NCBI GenBank assembly: GCA_010645155.1 | Contig: JAAGOF010000070.1 | Span: 1,281,928 to 1,345,927 of the forward strand | DNA from: Tigriopus japonicus | Taxonomy: Eukaryota; Arthropoda; Copepoda; Harpacticoida; Harpacticidae | Direction of reading: 5' to 3' | DNA length: 64,000 nucleotides | Part shown: positions 54,813 to 64,000 of the stretch, piece by piece | Layout of the letters: each line of letters starts with the position of its first letter | Position numbering within the stretch: the stretch's first letter is position 1 | Notes under the pieces: model-generated | The model's input: only the letters and a program-made list of their open reading frames with translations | What the model was told of the DNA's origin: nothing | Database searches by the model: none | Program-made: the position numbers and the translations under genes

Positions 54813-55469
54813 AATTGTCAACCGATTGGCCAAAACAATGAAGTACATCTAGCAAAGACACTTAAATGTCAAACTTTGCATGAAATGTCTTCAGTCAGGA
54901 TAAAACAATTCAGAATACTTGACTTGCATGTCTTTTTTTTTGTGGGGAAATGAAGTTCGTCCGTTCCACTACACTACTATGAAGAAACTGAGAAAGTGTG
55001 AGTAAGAGAGCAAGACAGTAGGAATTGCACACAGGTAGACGAGCAAGATAGGCCCAATCTCCTGAGAGGACTGCCGCACGAGGGGACCGGAGCATAGGGC
55101 TCTTGCCACTCCTGTTTGCTTCAAATCGGTGGAGGCACAAAAGTTTTTTCAGGGGGGCAGTGTTGGTTAGTATCGATATAACCTGGTTGCCCTTAAGCTT
55201 GCAGAGAAATGGTTGGGTCTTTGCGAATGCACTCAACGTCCCTTAAACTCAGGGTTAGATGACCAAGACTTTGGCGTTTTAAGTACATTAACATTGGCTG
55301 TTTCACTTGAAATTGCGGCTCATCGACTTCATTATTCTTTCCATCCCTAATATTTGACATAATGGAACAATAAACAGTCCATTTTAACCTTGAGTAACAA
55401 ATGCAAGATAAATCAATAACAAAACCAAATAACAAAAACTGTCACATTTATCTCACCGATGCTCTGATC
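54813..55469. other. Upstream of Rab23 exon 1
   Basis: Probable 5' UTR and promoter region. No TATA box at a convincing place. Minus-strand frames 55236-54910 and 55435-55193 have no family signal. Confidence 0.35.
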
Positions 55470-55512
55470 CAAGAAGCACTTGATTTCTTGAAGTGGGAGG
55501 CTAGTGATGATA
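55470..55512. repeat. Foldback MITE end fragment
   Basis: CCAAGAAGCAC then GTGGGAGGCTAG, as at the 16-kb element's left end. Confidence 0.55.
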
Positions 55513-55739
55513 ACTATTATTTTCACTAATTTAATTTAATACTTTTAGTGTAATTCATTATATCCAACTAGACCCAAACAGACAAAGACCTACCTTCAGA
55601 AGTCTTTGACTCTGACCACTTTACGATTTGCACCAAAAGTGAATTTCACACTCAACCAACCGAATCTTACTGATGTGTAACTTTTGGGGAACATCTTCCC
55701 GCATACCATTATTTTTACTTTTGCAACCATACTGATGAC

Positions 55740-56265
55740 TAGGGCCCGGAAAAATATTTGCAAAAAAGTGACAAAATATCCAATATATATTTCTTCAAAG
55801 CCTTAGTATTTGGAAAATCCGGATATTTAAGAAATATTTTTTGACAACGTCATTATTTGGTATTTTTGTCTGTGTGAAACGATTTTGCCAATTTGATTTT
55901 GGTGAATTTGATGCATTTGGCCATGTTTGGAGGCATACTTGACATCTAATTAATTTAAAAATACAATTTTTAATTTACCTCAAAAGATGACTCGGTTTTT
56001 ATGTGTATGACAGTAGTTTTGTTGTAAATGTCTAATCTCAAAATGCCATTTTGTAGAGATTTCTGTATTTTGGGTTCATTTTTGTTAACCAATATTGAGC
56101 ATTGGTCATTTATTAATTTTCCTCATTTTTGCCTGAAATATTTTTTTCTGACTCAAATATTCGAGTATATGTTTATTTTTTCCTTGAAATAGACAAAATA
56201 TACAAAAAAAAATCGAGGAAAAGGGGATCAATATTTTATATTTAAAAAAATATTTCCGGGCCCTG
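55740..56265. mobile_element. hAT-like MITE, 8-bp TSD
   Basis: Ends TAGGGCCCGGAAAAATATTT and AAATATTTCCGGGCCCTG. The duplication CTGATGAC lies at 55732-55739 and 56266-56273. 526 bp, AT-rich, no transposase. Confidence 0.9.
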
Positions 56266-56324
56266 CTGATGACTCAAGCATCGCAATAAATGTAAAAAAA
56301 ATCAATAAAAAAATTGTCTTGAAC

Positions 56325-56608
56325 CAATGGAGTTCTCCATTTTTGAAGTGGTGGCGAGATGCCCACTCTTTAGGTAAAGACATACCCCACCATGGGTGAA
56401 ATTCGGATTTTTGGGTCGCTCTCTATCACAACGAAACAACGTGAAGTCTTTGATTGTTCATTTTCATCAAGTACACCATCCCTCAACCAAGTTTCCGTGA
56501 GCGATAGGAATGAAATTTGTTAGGCCATCGCCATTTCTTCTAGATATTTTATTTTTGAAGAGTCTTTTTTCGAGATAAGGCATTGAATGTTCAGGTATAT
56601 ACCTTTCA
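56325..56608 (-). pseudogene. Non-LTR A-like ORF2 start (third 5' copy)
   Basis: Minus-strand frames with GIYLNIQCLISKKDSSKIKY, SLTETWLRDGVLDE match the APE start at 3.0-3.2 kb. An in-frame TAG follows the MAMA stretch. Truncated beyond about 56325. Confidence 0.75.
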
Positions 56609-57202
56609 AGGAATTGCACTCTTTTGTTGCAGCATCAATATTAGGTTTTTTACCATTCCCTCTAGCAGTAAAAAATCCTGCTTTTCCACAAATTGATTTT
56701 CCTGTGTTTGTATTAGAGGGACGGTTGGCTGAGATGCAGGGTGAGCGGCCAACGTCGCATAAGTCTGGGGTGGGTCACCGGTTGGGGTGTTATGAGAGCG
56801 GTGAATGATCGGGGGAGGGAAAAGAATGGGGATAAAGCCAGGTTTTGGGATGTGCGAGGTTTGCGGTTTAAAGGTCGTAAGGGCTGGACGGTATCGCTTC
56901 GTTCCTTTAATGTGGGCATACTTACACTTGGGGTTACAGCAATTTCCGAATTTCATCGATTTAATGTACATGTATCCTTGCATGTAGGGATGAAAGTACT
57001 CACAATTTTCCTTGTTACATCCTTTCCTATTGAATTTTCTTAATCCAAATTGCGCTAGGTTTAGACACCATTTAGGGTGGTCAAGAGGGCATCCGCTTTT
57101 CCTATTGGGACAATGTTGTCTCCGATGTATGTTACAAATTTGCGCCAGTTTATTTGACTCTGTCAATAATCCAATCGTCTTTTGGTTTTGAGTTGTCGTC
57201 AA
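56606..57202 (-). CDS. Non-LTR ORF1 protein with CCCH zinc fingers
   Basis: An open frame of 198 codons. After a short N-terminus come three Cys/His groups: CPNRKSGCPLDH, CNKENCEYFH and CNPKCKYAH, of the C-x-C-x-C-x3-H type usually found in RNA-binding proteins. A Pro/Thr-rich linker follows, then LEGMVKNLILML before the stop at 56606-56608, where ORF2 begins. The C-terminus equals the ORF1 end at 3.2-3.35 kb, so this represents ORF1 of family A. Role inferred: RNA binding in the RNP. The Met at 57202 is the first in frame; the true 5' end is not known. Confidence 0.7.
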   Translation of the reverse strand: MTTTQNQKTIGLLTESNKLAQICNIHRRQHCPNRKSGCPLDHPKWCLNLAQFGLRKFNRKGCNKENCEYFHPYMQGYMYIKSMKFGNCCNPKCKYAHIKGTKRYRPALTTFKPQTSHIPKPGFIPILFPPPIIHRSHNTPTGDPPQTYATLAAHPASQPTVPLIQTQENQFVEKQDFLLLEGMVKNLILMLQQKSAIP

Positions 57203-57695
57203 CCAAGAGAAGGAGTTTGGTACAGATTACCAGATTACAGATTAATCTGGAATTACAGATTAGAGCTTCTGTTGCAACCAATTATCGCCTCCAACCGAAC
57301 CCTAACGCACTCCTCTGATTCGACTACGAACGACGCTGAGTTGATCTTGCACTCTAGACCCACTAAGGAGTGTCGGTTGGGGGTAGGTTTTTCACCACTT
57401 AAATATCTTGAATTTCTACTCCTAATACTACTTATGTTAATAAAGGTTTTAAACACTCCATCCGTGGTTTTTTCAGCTTCTATTATGAATTTCGTATTCA
57501 TTGTTCCACAATCACTGCCCTGGACAAGTTCAAGAGAGCGTTTGGCCTGTCACTTACAGAGTTTAGGATTTGATCCATCGCCTCCGACAGAGCGTTGGTG
57601 AATCAAATTCTCGACAAGCTCTGGTGAAATCCGCAATTTGTAGTAGAGTGCTTGCTCCTACAAAGAAACAGCCAATTAGGGATGCATGAGGAGAA
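57203..57695. other. No recognisable gene
   Basis: Includes a short AGATTA-rich direct repeat at 57230-57262. Frames here have no family signal. Confidence 0.35.
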
Positions 57696-58111
57696 TTGAG
57701 TGATCTCTTCAAAAATCTTAACGCGGGTGGATAAAAGAAGAGAAAAGGCTTGTACGGGAACATTTCAGTTTAAGGGTTTTCGCATTTTACAAGCACTGAT
57801 TTGTATCGTCAAAATAAAAAACCATCAAGGTAACAAACAAAATGCCGTCTGTTGTACCTTTTTCTCTTCAATAGCAAAGGTCTTTTTCAGTGCTTGCTAT
57901 TTTTGAATAAAAGAATAAATTTTGCATATTCTTGCAAAACAGAGAGTCAATATGTTCAAACTCGCCATTCGACATTTTTCATAGCATGTAAGTCATAAAG
58001 GCGATGTGAAAAATGCAAAAACCCTTGCAATGACCAAATTCTTAAGTTGTCGAACAAGCCTTTTCTCTTCTTTCATCCGCCCGCAATAAGATTTTTGAAG
58101 AGATCACTCAA
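57696..58111. repeat. 416-bp element with 58-bp inverted ends
   Basis: 57696-57753 and 58054-58111 are inverted copies (TTGAGTGATCTCTTCAAAAA). No target duplication seen. It sits just before the Gypsy integrase. Confidence 0.7.
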
Positions 58112-58406
58112 ACCTCCCCCAGCATCTGCCAATTTAAAGGATTTCTGATGTTGTATTTCTGTTGTCGAAATGGCAATATATATTCTAGTAGCAATGGACT
58201 CTCTTACCAAGTGGACCAAAGCAAAACCTGTACAAGCTTTAGGTGGATCAGTGTTGGTGGATTGGGTCTGAGAAGATATTATCATAGCTATGGGGTACCA
58301 TGTGAAATTGTGTTGGATCCAGGGTCTGACATGGAATCTCGAGTGTTCAAGAAGTTTCTCGACGGATTGGGAACGAAAACACATTTCATCACGCCATACC
58401 ATCATC

Positions 58407-60480
58407 CAGGAACCCCTGAAAGGGGTGGACACGAACTCCGATTTTTGAAAAAATGGTATGAGGCCGAGGCTATATTTTGACACAACGTCATTTATTCCTT
58501 ATTAACGGCTAAAACTGTTGAACCTGCGTCTTGAAAGAATTCAGTCAAACTTTTTTGTTAATATTTGTGGACTGGATGTTCTTCACCTTGATTTTAGAAG
58601 TCCCAGCACTCTTTTTACTCGTCTCATGAACTTTTGACATTCAACTCTCCAAAGGATTTTAGTCCTCTTAACAATGAGGAAAATACGTAGATGGAATCTT
58701 GCTTCACCCATTAGTCCGACTTCAGTGAAACAATGCTAAACAGAAATATCCGTGGTGGTATCTGGAGTGTTACTCCTCTCCCATGCTCTTCAACACCTCC
58801 ACAACGCAGGAACCATTTCCATAGGAAAATGAAAGAACAAAAATGATCTCATTTTGAAAGAAGATGGAGTCCAAGTCGGAGACGTTGTTGGCTGTAACTA
58901 TTGAAGGGCACTTTTGACGGTTCTGGATCAAATCAGCCATCTGATCCGAGTTGGAATAGGAACAAAGGCAATCACAGCGTCCTTGAGACAAAATGAGTGA
59001 AAAACATGAGGATAAAATCCTTGATTGTTGATTTGATTGAAAATTTTTCATGTCTTGGGGATCAAGAAGGTCAGGACCACGCAAGACTGGGGCTAAGGGT
59101 CCTTGACGACCAGAGGATCATGTCTTATGATTTCAGGGATAGGCTCTACAAGCTTGATAAAGTTTGATCTTCTTAGATCCCCTTGTCCAGGAATTAACAA
59201 TCAGATTGATTGAAAAAATCCACACAATTCAATCTTGATGGGAGCATTTCATTCTGAAGACTTTGAGAGGGTCCATGTAATCCGGGTTAGACTGTCAGAT
59301 CACCAATTTGGGCTGACTGACTCGAAAGGCAGATCAAAATATTTAGCCCATCCATTGCTAGTAGGTCCACTTGATAGGTTTCAAAGTCATCTTAATTTGT
59401 TCTTCATTTGATCGAATTCTTGACACTAAGGACTTCTTCTTTCTTTGTTCTATATGCACCTTAATCCGAACGCAAATTCCTCTTGAAAAGGGACTAAGAA
59501 CCAACTTTCCCCCACATACTCTCACCCGGATCAAAGTGGGGAGTTTTATCGCACTCATTCATCACACAACTTGAACAACTTAAGAATATCTTACCAGTCC
59601 TTACCATCCTGAACTAAAAGACACAACCATACAATAAAAGAAATCCGATCATGGACCATCATTTATAGAACATTGGGTTATGCCAAGGTGACACAACCTA
59701 TAACAACCTTGATTTCATACAAAGTTTGGCATGTGTAAATCAAGTTCAAGATAATACCTTAAATATTGATGGATGGGTTCAATTGAAAGTTCAAAGATAC
59801 TAATAAGACGTTCAAGTCGCATAATAGATGAGCTCGGAAAAAACGTTATTTTGTTGTTGATAATTCAAGGAATCGTAAGATATTCTTTGTTGTTCAAGTT
59901 GTGTATTGGATGTGCGTAAAGAAACTCTCCGTTTTGGTACGGGCGAAAGTTGGTTCTTTATCCTTTTACACGAGGAATTTGCGCTCGAATTCAGGTCCAT
60001 ATTCATTCTATTTGCTATAGATAAGGCTATCACATCTAAAGATTGGAGCAGGTAACCTGGTCATCAAATTTCATTTGATCACTCGATCGTCATCTTGAAG
60101 AAAAGACACCTTGCGGGTTCATTCGCACTTGTGACTAATGAATTTGCCCGCCCTCCATGATGTGATCATTTATTCACTCTTTCATGCACTCGTTCATGGC
60201 TGAACTTGTTGTCTTCAAAACACCAACATTGGACTGATTTTGGGACGTGGGATTGACCTTTACCAAGGCTAGGACTTGGCTTGACTCGCTTGAAACACAA
60301 GGAACACCGATTAGCGCACTATCTTTTGGAATTTTGGTCGATTTCCGTTTGATTTTCCGCTCCCAACATGGCCGTTTGTACTTCTTGTTTACGAATCTCG
60401 GCCTCATACCGGAGGTTGCGTGCCGGAGAAATTCCGCGAGTTCGAATCCAGTATTAATACTATTATATAGGTTATCCCTG
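58407..60480 (+). mobile_element. CAGG-ended element, copy 3, 7-bp TSD
   Basis: 2074 bp, starts CAGGAACCCCTGAAAGGGG, ends GGTTATCCCTG. The duplication CATCATC lies at 58400-58406 and 60481-60487. Removing it restores the integrase frame. The conserved minus-strand frame here is 104 codons open (59084-58770). Confidence 0.88.
58770..59084 (-). CDS. Conserved frame of the CAGG family, unknown function
   Basis: Open frame of 104 codons with GPDLLDPQDMKNFQSNQQ, QGRCDCLCSYSNSDQMADLI and SFSYGNGSCVVEVLKSM. The other two copies carry the same peptide with a stop near the first third. It has a Cys-rich patch and an alternating hydrophobic strand pattern. It may be a captured host exon or a remnant of an element protein. 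I do not recognise it. Confidence 0.4.
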   Translation of the reverse strand: MRGPDLLDPQDMKNFQSNQQSRILSSCFSLILSQGRCDCLCSYSNSDQMADLIQNRQKCPSIVTANNVSDLDSIFFQNEIIFVLSFSYGNGSCVVEVLKSMGEE

Positions 60481-60670
60481 CATCATCAGGTTAACCCTAT
60501 TGAGCATTTCAATCGTTCATTGATGAACTTGTTGCGGGTCATGTTAAAGGAAGACCAAAGTGATTGGGTAAAGGTCCTCCCAAGCGCATTGATGGCATAC
60601 TGAGCTACGTTGCATGAGGCCATTGGGATGTCGCCACATGAAGCTCTGTTCGGAAGAAGAATGTGATTAC

Positions 60671-61281
60671 CAGGGCCACCAGATAGTTGTAAATTACATT
60701 TTATAATGTAATTACCAAAATCTGCGATTTTTGCCCAAAATAACATAAATGAGGAAAATTTTACATAAATTGCCTGTTTCAATGGAAATGATATGGAAAA
60801 GTGTTTAATTTTATGACAAAGTCAAGAGAACGTAGTAAGAATTTACAACGCATTACTTTTGTCGCTAGGAATATTTATCATCAGGCCCGTTTTTTGGTTG
60901 TAAATGACATTTTACATTGAAGTTACAAAAATGTGCAATTTTTGTCCAAAACTACAAAAATTGGGAAAATTTGGAAAAATATTGGAAAATGCCTGTTCTG
61001 TTGAGAATGATCTACAAAAAGGATGTCAAAATCAAAATATGAATAGAGGCGATTAAATTTGTAACAATCGGGACAAAATATATTTTTTTAGCATCTTTTA
61101 CTGACTATGAAACAAAATTTAGATGATGCAAGTTTGGAAAAGGTTAGTTTTTGAGGAAATATGTGACCAAATTACCAAGAGAATTACCAAAAAGTCCGAT
61201 TTTGTTACACTATTTCTCAAAAAAAACTACCAAAAATAGTACATTTTTCTGCAATTTTTTTACATAAATGTGGTGGCCCTG
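60671..61281. mobile_element. hAT-like MITE, 8-bp TSD
   Basis: Perfect 11-bp ends CAGGGCCACCA / TGGTGGCCCTG. The duplication GTGATTAC lies at 60663-60670 and 61282-61289. 611 bp with internal repeated TTTTGCCCAAAA-type words. Interrupts the integrase. Confidence 0.92.
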
Positions 61282-61390
61282 GTGATTACCAATTGATCTG
61301 AAGTTGGGAGTGAACAAGTCAAATTTCATTGATTTCAACGGACTTCATCAACATATCATGGATTGCCAAGCTAGTGTTCGGGAACTCTAA

Positions 61391-62039
61391 CCCATTTAAG
61401 CAGTAAGGCCCTGAAATAGGTTGCGTGAAGAAAAAAAAAGTTGCGCGAAGTCGTACTTGCCACACTTAAATTTGCTTTTAATTTATTCTATAATTCATTC
61501 AATTCTATATTAAGAGATAGTATACATTGATTGTAAGAGATCAATGTGTATAGGTGTATAAGAGATAGTAAGAGTTTGATGTAAAAGATTATCAAAATTG
61601 CATAAAAACATGTAACAGTTAAAGTATAGTAATATTGATAATAGTATTGATGATAGTAATATTTAAAAATAATATAACTAATAAGAAGATGTAAAATAAA
61701 GTAACAATTTTGAATAACACATTGAACATAAAAGATAGAAAGAATTGAAGACATTTGAAATAATTTTTTATATCCTATCCCCTCTAATGGAAAGTAACTG
61801 GTGGGAAAATTGCAAATTGATTTAATTTAGAGAGAACTTAGCCACAAGTAGCCACAAAATTAACACCAAATTTCAAACATTACTTTAATTTTCCTTGTTA
61901 TGATTTTGTTGCCAATTCAACAAAATTTTGGAGGAAAAAACATTTTCCCCAAAAATGCTATTAAACGGAAGTCACATAAAACAAAAATTTCAGGCCAATG
62001 CAGGATTCATTTTACACAATTCATAAACATTTCAAACAC
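61391..62039. other. AT-rich, microsatellite-like
   Basis: 61620-61690 is an imperfect (TAATATTGATAATAG) tract. No gene seen. Confidence 0.45.
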
Positions 62040-62189
62040 GTTCTTGCTCTTTTCTGCCACTTTCGGCCACTTTTGGATATGGCCGAGGAAATATTTTTTC
62101 TCAGCCACCAAATCTCAAATTCGGCCATTTTCGGCCAATTTTGGAAGTGGCCGAGAGAATTTTTTTCTTTCGGCCACCTGGCAACCCTG
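62040..62189. repeat. Possible hAT-like element end with CGGCCA words
   Basis: Repeated TTCGGCCA words end at CCACCTGGCAACCCTG (62189), which looks like a CAGGGTTGCC terminus. The other end was not found. Confidence 0.45.
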
Positions 62190-63585
62190 CTTCCGCTTTT
62201 CTCATCCTCACTGACAACAAACACTTTTAGCACAGTATTTCACTTTGGCAAGAACTATAAACATGTTATTTAAGTACTTTAATGCTATTTTCAACAAACG
62301 TTAAATTGGTGAAGATTTCTTCTGTCCCATGAAATGGAAAATGGAATCTGGAAAATGGCTGACGTACCAATTTTGCCAAATTTTTGTCAATTCAATTTTT
62401 TACCAACTGATTCTGGAAGATGGATTGATGAGATCAAACCTGTAGACATTGAAACTTTCCGTCGGACAAGAGCTTCCTGTTGATCTTACTCCAAAACTTT
62501 TAAGTGGCCCCATTATTTCTTCCTGGAGTAATAGTTTTTTATGATTGAAATCATTTCAAACAGTTCATATTTGACAACAAAAACAAACTTCACATTATTT
62601 CTCTGAAAAATAACATAATACCAATAGAAAGAAGTTTTCCAACTAGAACAGTTGACACAGTTGAGAGTGGCATTAAAACCACGTCCTGTGAATGAAGAAT
62701 GTTAATTGAAGGTTACAAAAATTGCCACTAGATGGAGCCAAAACAGGGGCAAAGTCCCTTGATTTTAGATCTATCCTCAACTTTGATTTGTTACCAAAAT
62801 TCCAGCTCCCACTTTACAATGGATCTCTCTTCATATTTCGAGTCTTTTGGACCTCAGTTACGATATGTGTATAAAAAGTAAAAAGTCACACTGAGTAATC
62901 ACAAATGAGGCTAAATATTTACCAGAAGCACTCACAAATGTTTTTATCTCAAGATGGCGCTGATTGTCATTTTTCTCTTTGATTGAAGCTCAACTTTGCT
63001 TCCTTCAGAGGGCTTGCTTTCACGGCAGAGTTGTTCATTTTGAGAACAAGAGAGGGCACCCTAGTAGGATGTGTTAAGGGCATGCTAAATCATGTAACAA
63101 CCATCTAGGTGAAGCGAATGTTAGTTTTCCTTAAAATCCTAAATAAGGCTTTAATCTCACTACAATTGGCGCTAAGAGCAATTGGTTCAAACTGACACTT
63201 TGCAGGGCCGAATACTTTCCATTTTATTGTCAATGAAACTCTATGCTCATTTCACAAACTTAGTGTCCAACCTTGTCTTATTTTTGATGTCCATTTGTCA
63301 TTTTATTTGTCATTTACTTGCTTATTTGCCATTTTTGGACGTGTTTATTTGCCATTTTTGAGTCTAAAAGGCATGTTTTATTTGCCCTTTCCAAATGTTG
63401 ATAATTTATCCTTCACCAGAATCTGGAACAGAAGTCAATTCCATCGATGCTTGCACAAATAATAGCGCCCACAACCGGGCAAAAAAACGCCTTAATTGAA
63501 ACGAAAAGCTTTGTCGAAGAAATACCAGGTATTAACTTTCAAAAACTTTTCGATATTGTCTGATAGCTATTTCGTTGTAATTGAG
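62190..63585. other. Downstream of CYRI gene; no gene recognised
   Basis: Probably CYRI 3' UTR near 63585 and intergenic sequence. A TTTATTTGCCATTTTTG repeat occurs at about 63290-63390. Confidence 0.35.
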
Positions 63586-63746
63586 TCAATCAGCCTCCTC
63601 AAATAATACAGATTTCAATCCTTTTGGTGTGGTCTCGTCGTTTACATGTTTGGTTGTGTATCTTAAAGCATTCAAGAGGTTTTCTGACCGTGCCTTTGGC
63701 TGATCACGAATAACTTTGATACAACCTTTCACATCCACACATGATC
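63586..63746 (-). CDS. CYRI: CYRI/FAM49, terminal exon
   Basis: 53 codons including the stop, entered in phase 1 (G|GA). Contains [11 protein letters not shown] and [12 protein letters not shown]. Confidence 0.9.
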
Positions 63747-64000
63747 CTGCAAGGAAATTAGAGATCTCATTTGGCCAGAACTTGTACCAATTTTGTACTC
63801 GTAACAAGAGATAATATAAACGGCTCTCACATTACCATGGTGTTCCTGGACTATGCTACACATTAGAGTAAGAAATACTAAGATCAAAACAAGCTCTTTA
63901 TTACCTCTAGCAAACGCTCCTGAAGGATGCACATGATCGTAGAGAATAATGCTGGCTACCATCACACGTAGGATGAAGAGCTCTGTAGATTCGAATTGTA
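63586..64000 (-). CDS. CYRI: CYRI/FAM49 protein, last two exons (partial)
   Basis: CYRI (FAM49) proteins bind active Rac1 and restrain the WAVE/Scar complex at the leading edge. The penultimate exon (64000-63905, cut by the window) codes [20 protein letters not shown]. Donor AGAG|GTAATA, a 158-bp intron, and acceptor CCTTGCAG lead to the last exon 63746-63586. That exon codes [31 protein letters not shown] and a short tail LFEEAD. Both match the highly conserved C-terminus of the family, with a few extra terminal residues. The rest of the gene lies beyond 64000. Confidence 0.92.
63905..64000 (-). CDS. CYRI: CYRI/FAM49, penultimate exon (5' part outside window)
   Basis: Open to the window edge, with [19 protein letters not shown]. 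Confidence 0.88.

Larger units (their letters stand above)
58145..61390 (+). pseudogene. Ty3/Gypsy integrase, split by two DNA elements
   Basis: Segments 58145-58406, 60488-60662 and 61290-61390 form one integrase core: VAMDSLTKW (Asp), GVPCEIVLDPGSDMES (Asp), then across the CAGG insertion NPIEHFNRSLM (Glu), PSALMAY and SPHEALFGRR. After the MITE comes LPIDLKLGVN to a stop near 61388. All three DDE residues survive. There is a frame change near 58268 and a stop at the MITE site. It is the same type as the Gypsy pieces at 4-5 and 17 kb, on the other strand. Confidence 0.75.

Noticed and set aside
61488..61754. Tyr-rich 88-codon frame
   Set aside because: It is the translation of an AT-rich microsatellite-like tract.

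Overview
The window is AT-rich animal DNA, probably from an arthropod and perhaps a crustacean such as a copepod (organism inferred, not shown). The evidence is spliced genes with GT-AG introns, metazoan gene families (Rab23, CYRI/FAM49, an MSS51-like protein, a THAP protein) and dense transposon debris. One assembly gap (N run) lies at 46718-47022.

Layout. 0-24.4 kb is a repeat graveyard. A CR1/Jockey-like non-LTR element (A) comes first, then a palindromic minisatellite. Next are scattered minus-strand Ty3/Gypsy pieces (protease, RT, gag) with a 15-16 bp minisatellite. Into one copy of that repeat a full-length non-LTR element (B, 6096-16919, about 4.1 kb net) has inserted. B was later hit by a hAT-like MITE (6488-7755), a foldback MITE (15959-16407) and a 2-kb CAGG-ended element (8695-13646). 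The CAGG element was hit by a 386-bp TRIM, and the TRIM by a MULE-like MITE and a Tc1 transposon. Most joins have a readable target-site duplication, and several have an uninterrupted paralogue elsewhere in the window. 20.0-24.4 kb holds a second copy of A, a spaced inverted repeat and a tRNA-derived SINE.

25.1-39.5 kb is a four-exon plus-strand gene for an MSS51 C-terminal-domain-like protein. Its introns hold hAT-like MITEs, a long foldback element, a SINE and CAGG copy 2. It converges with Rab23, a four-exon minus-strand gene (39752-54812) whose product ends in a CaaX box; candidate poly(A) signals suggest that the 3' UTRs overlap. Rab23 intron 2 carries a THAP-domain frame and a DD37D mariner remnant; intron 1 (9.8 kb) carries the gap, a SINE, a strong hairpin and other repeats.

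55-63 kb is again repeats: a hAT-like MITE, an ORF1 with CCCH zinc fingers, and a Gypsy integrase split by CAGG copy 3 and by a second hAT-like MITE. The right edge holds the last two exons of a CYRI/FAM49 gene on the minus strand.

The host genes share no visible pathway: Rab23 is a trafficking and Hedgehog-pathway GTPase, CYRI a Rac1 effector, and MSS51-like proteins are linked to mitochondria. The most novel material is the CAGG family (three copies, 7-bp duplications, a shared reading frame of about 100 codons), the tRNA-Trp-primed TRIM, and CCCH-finger ORF1s in two non-LTR families. Four otherwise good frames are each broken by one base in a run of 6-7 A/T, so some 'pseudogenes' may be assembly artefacts.
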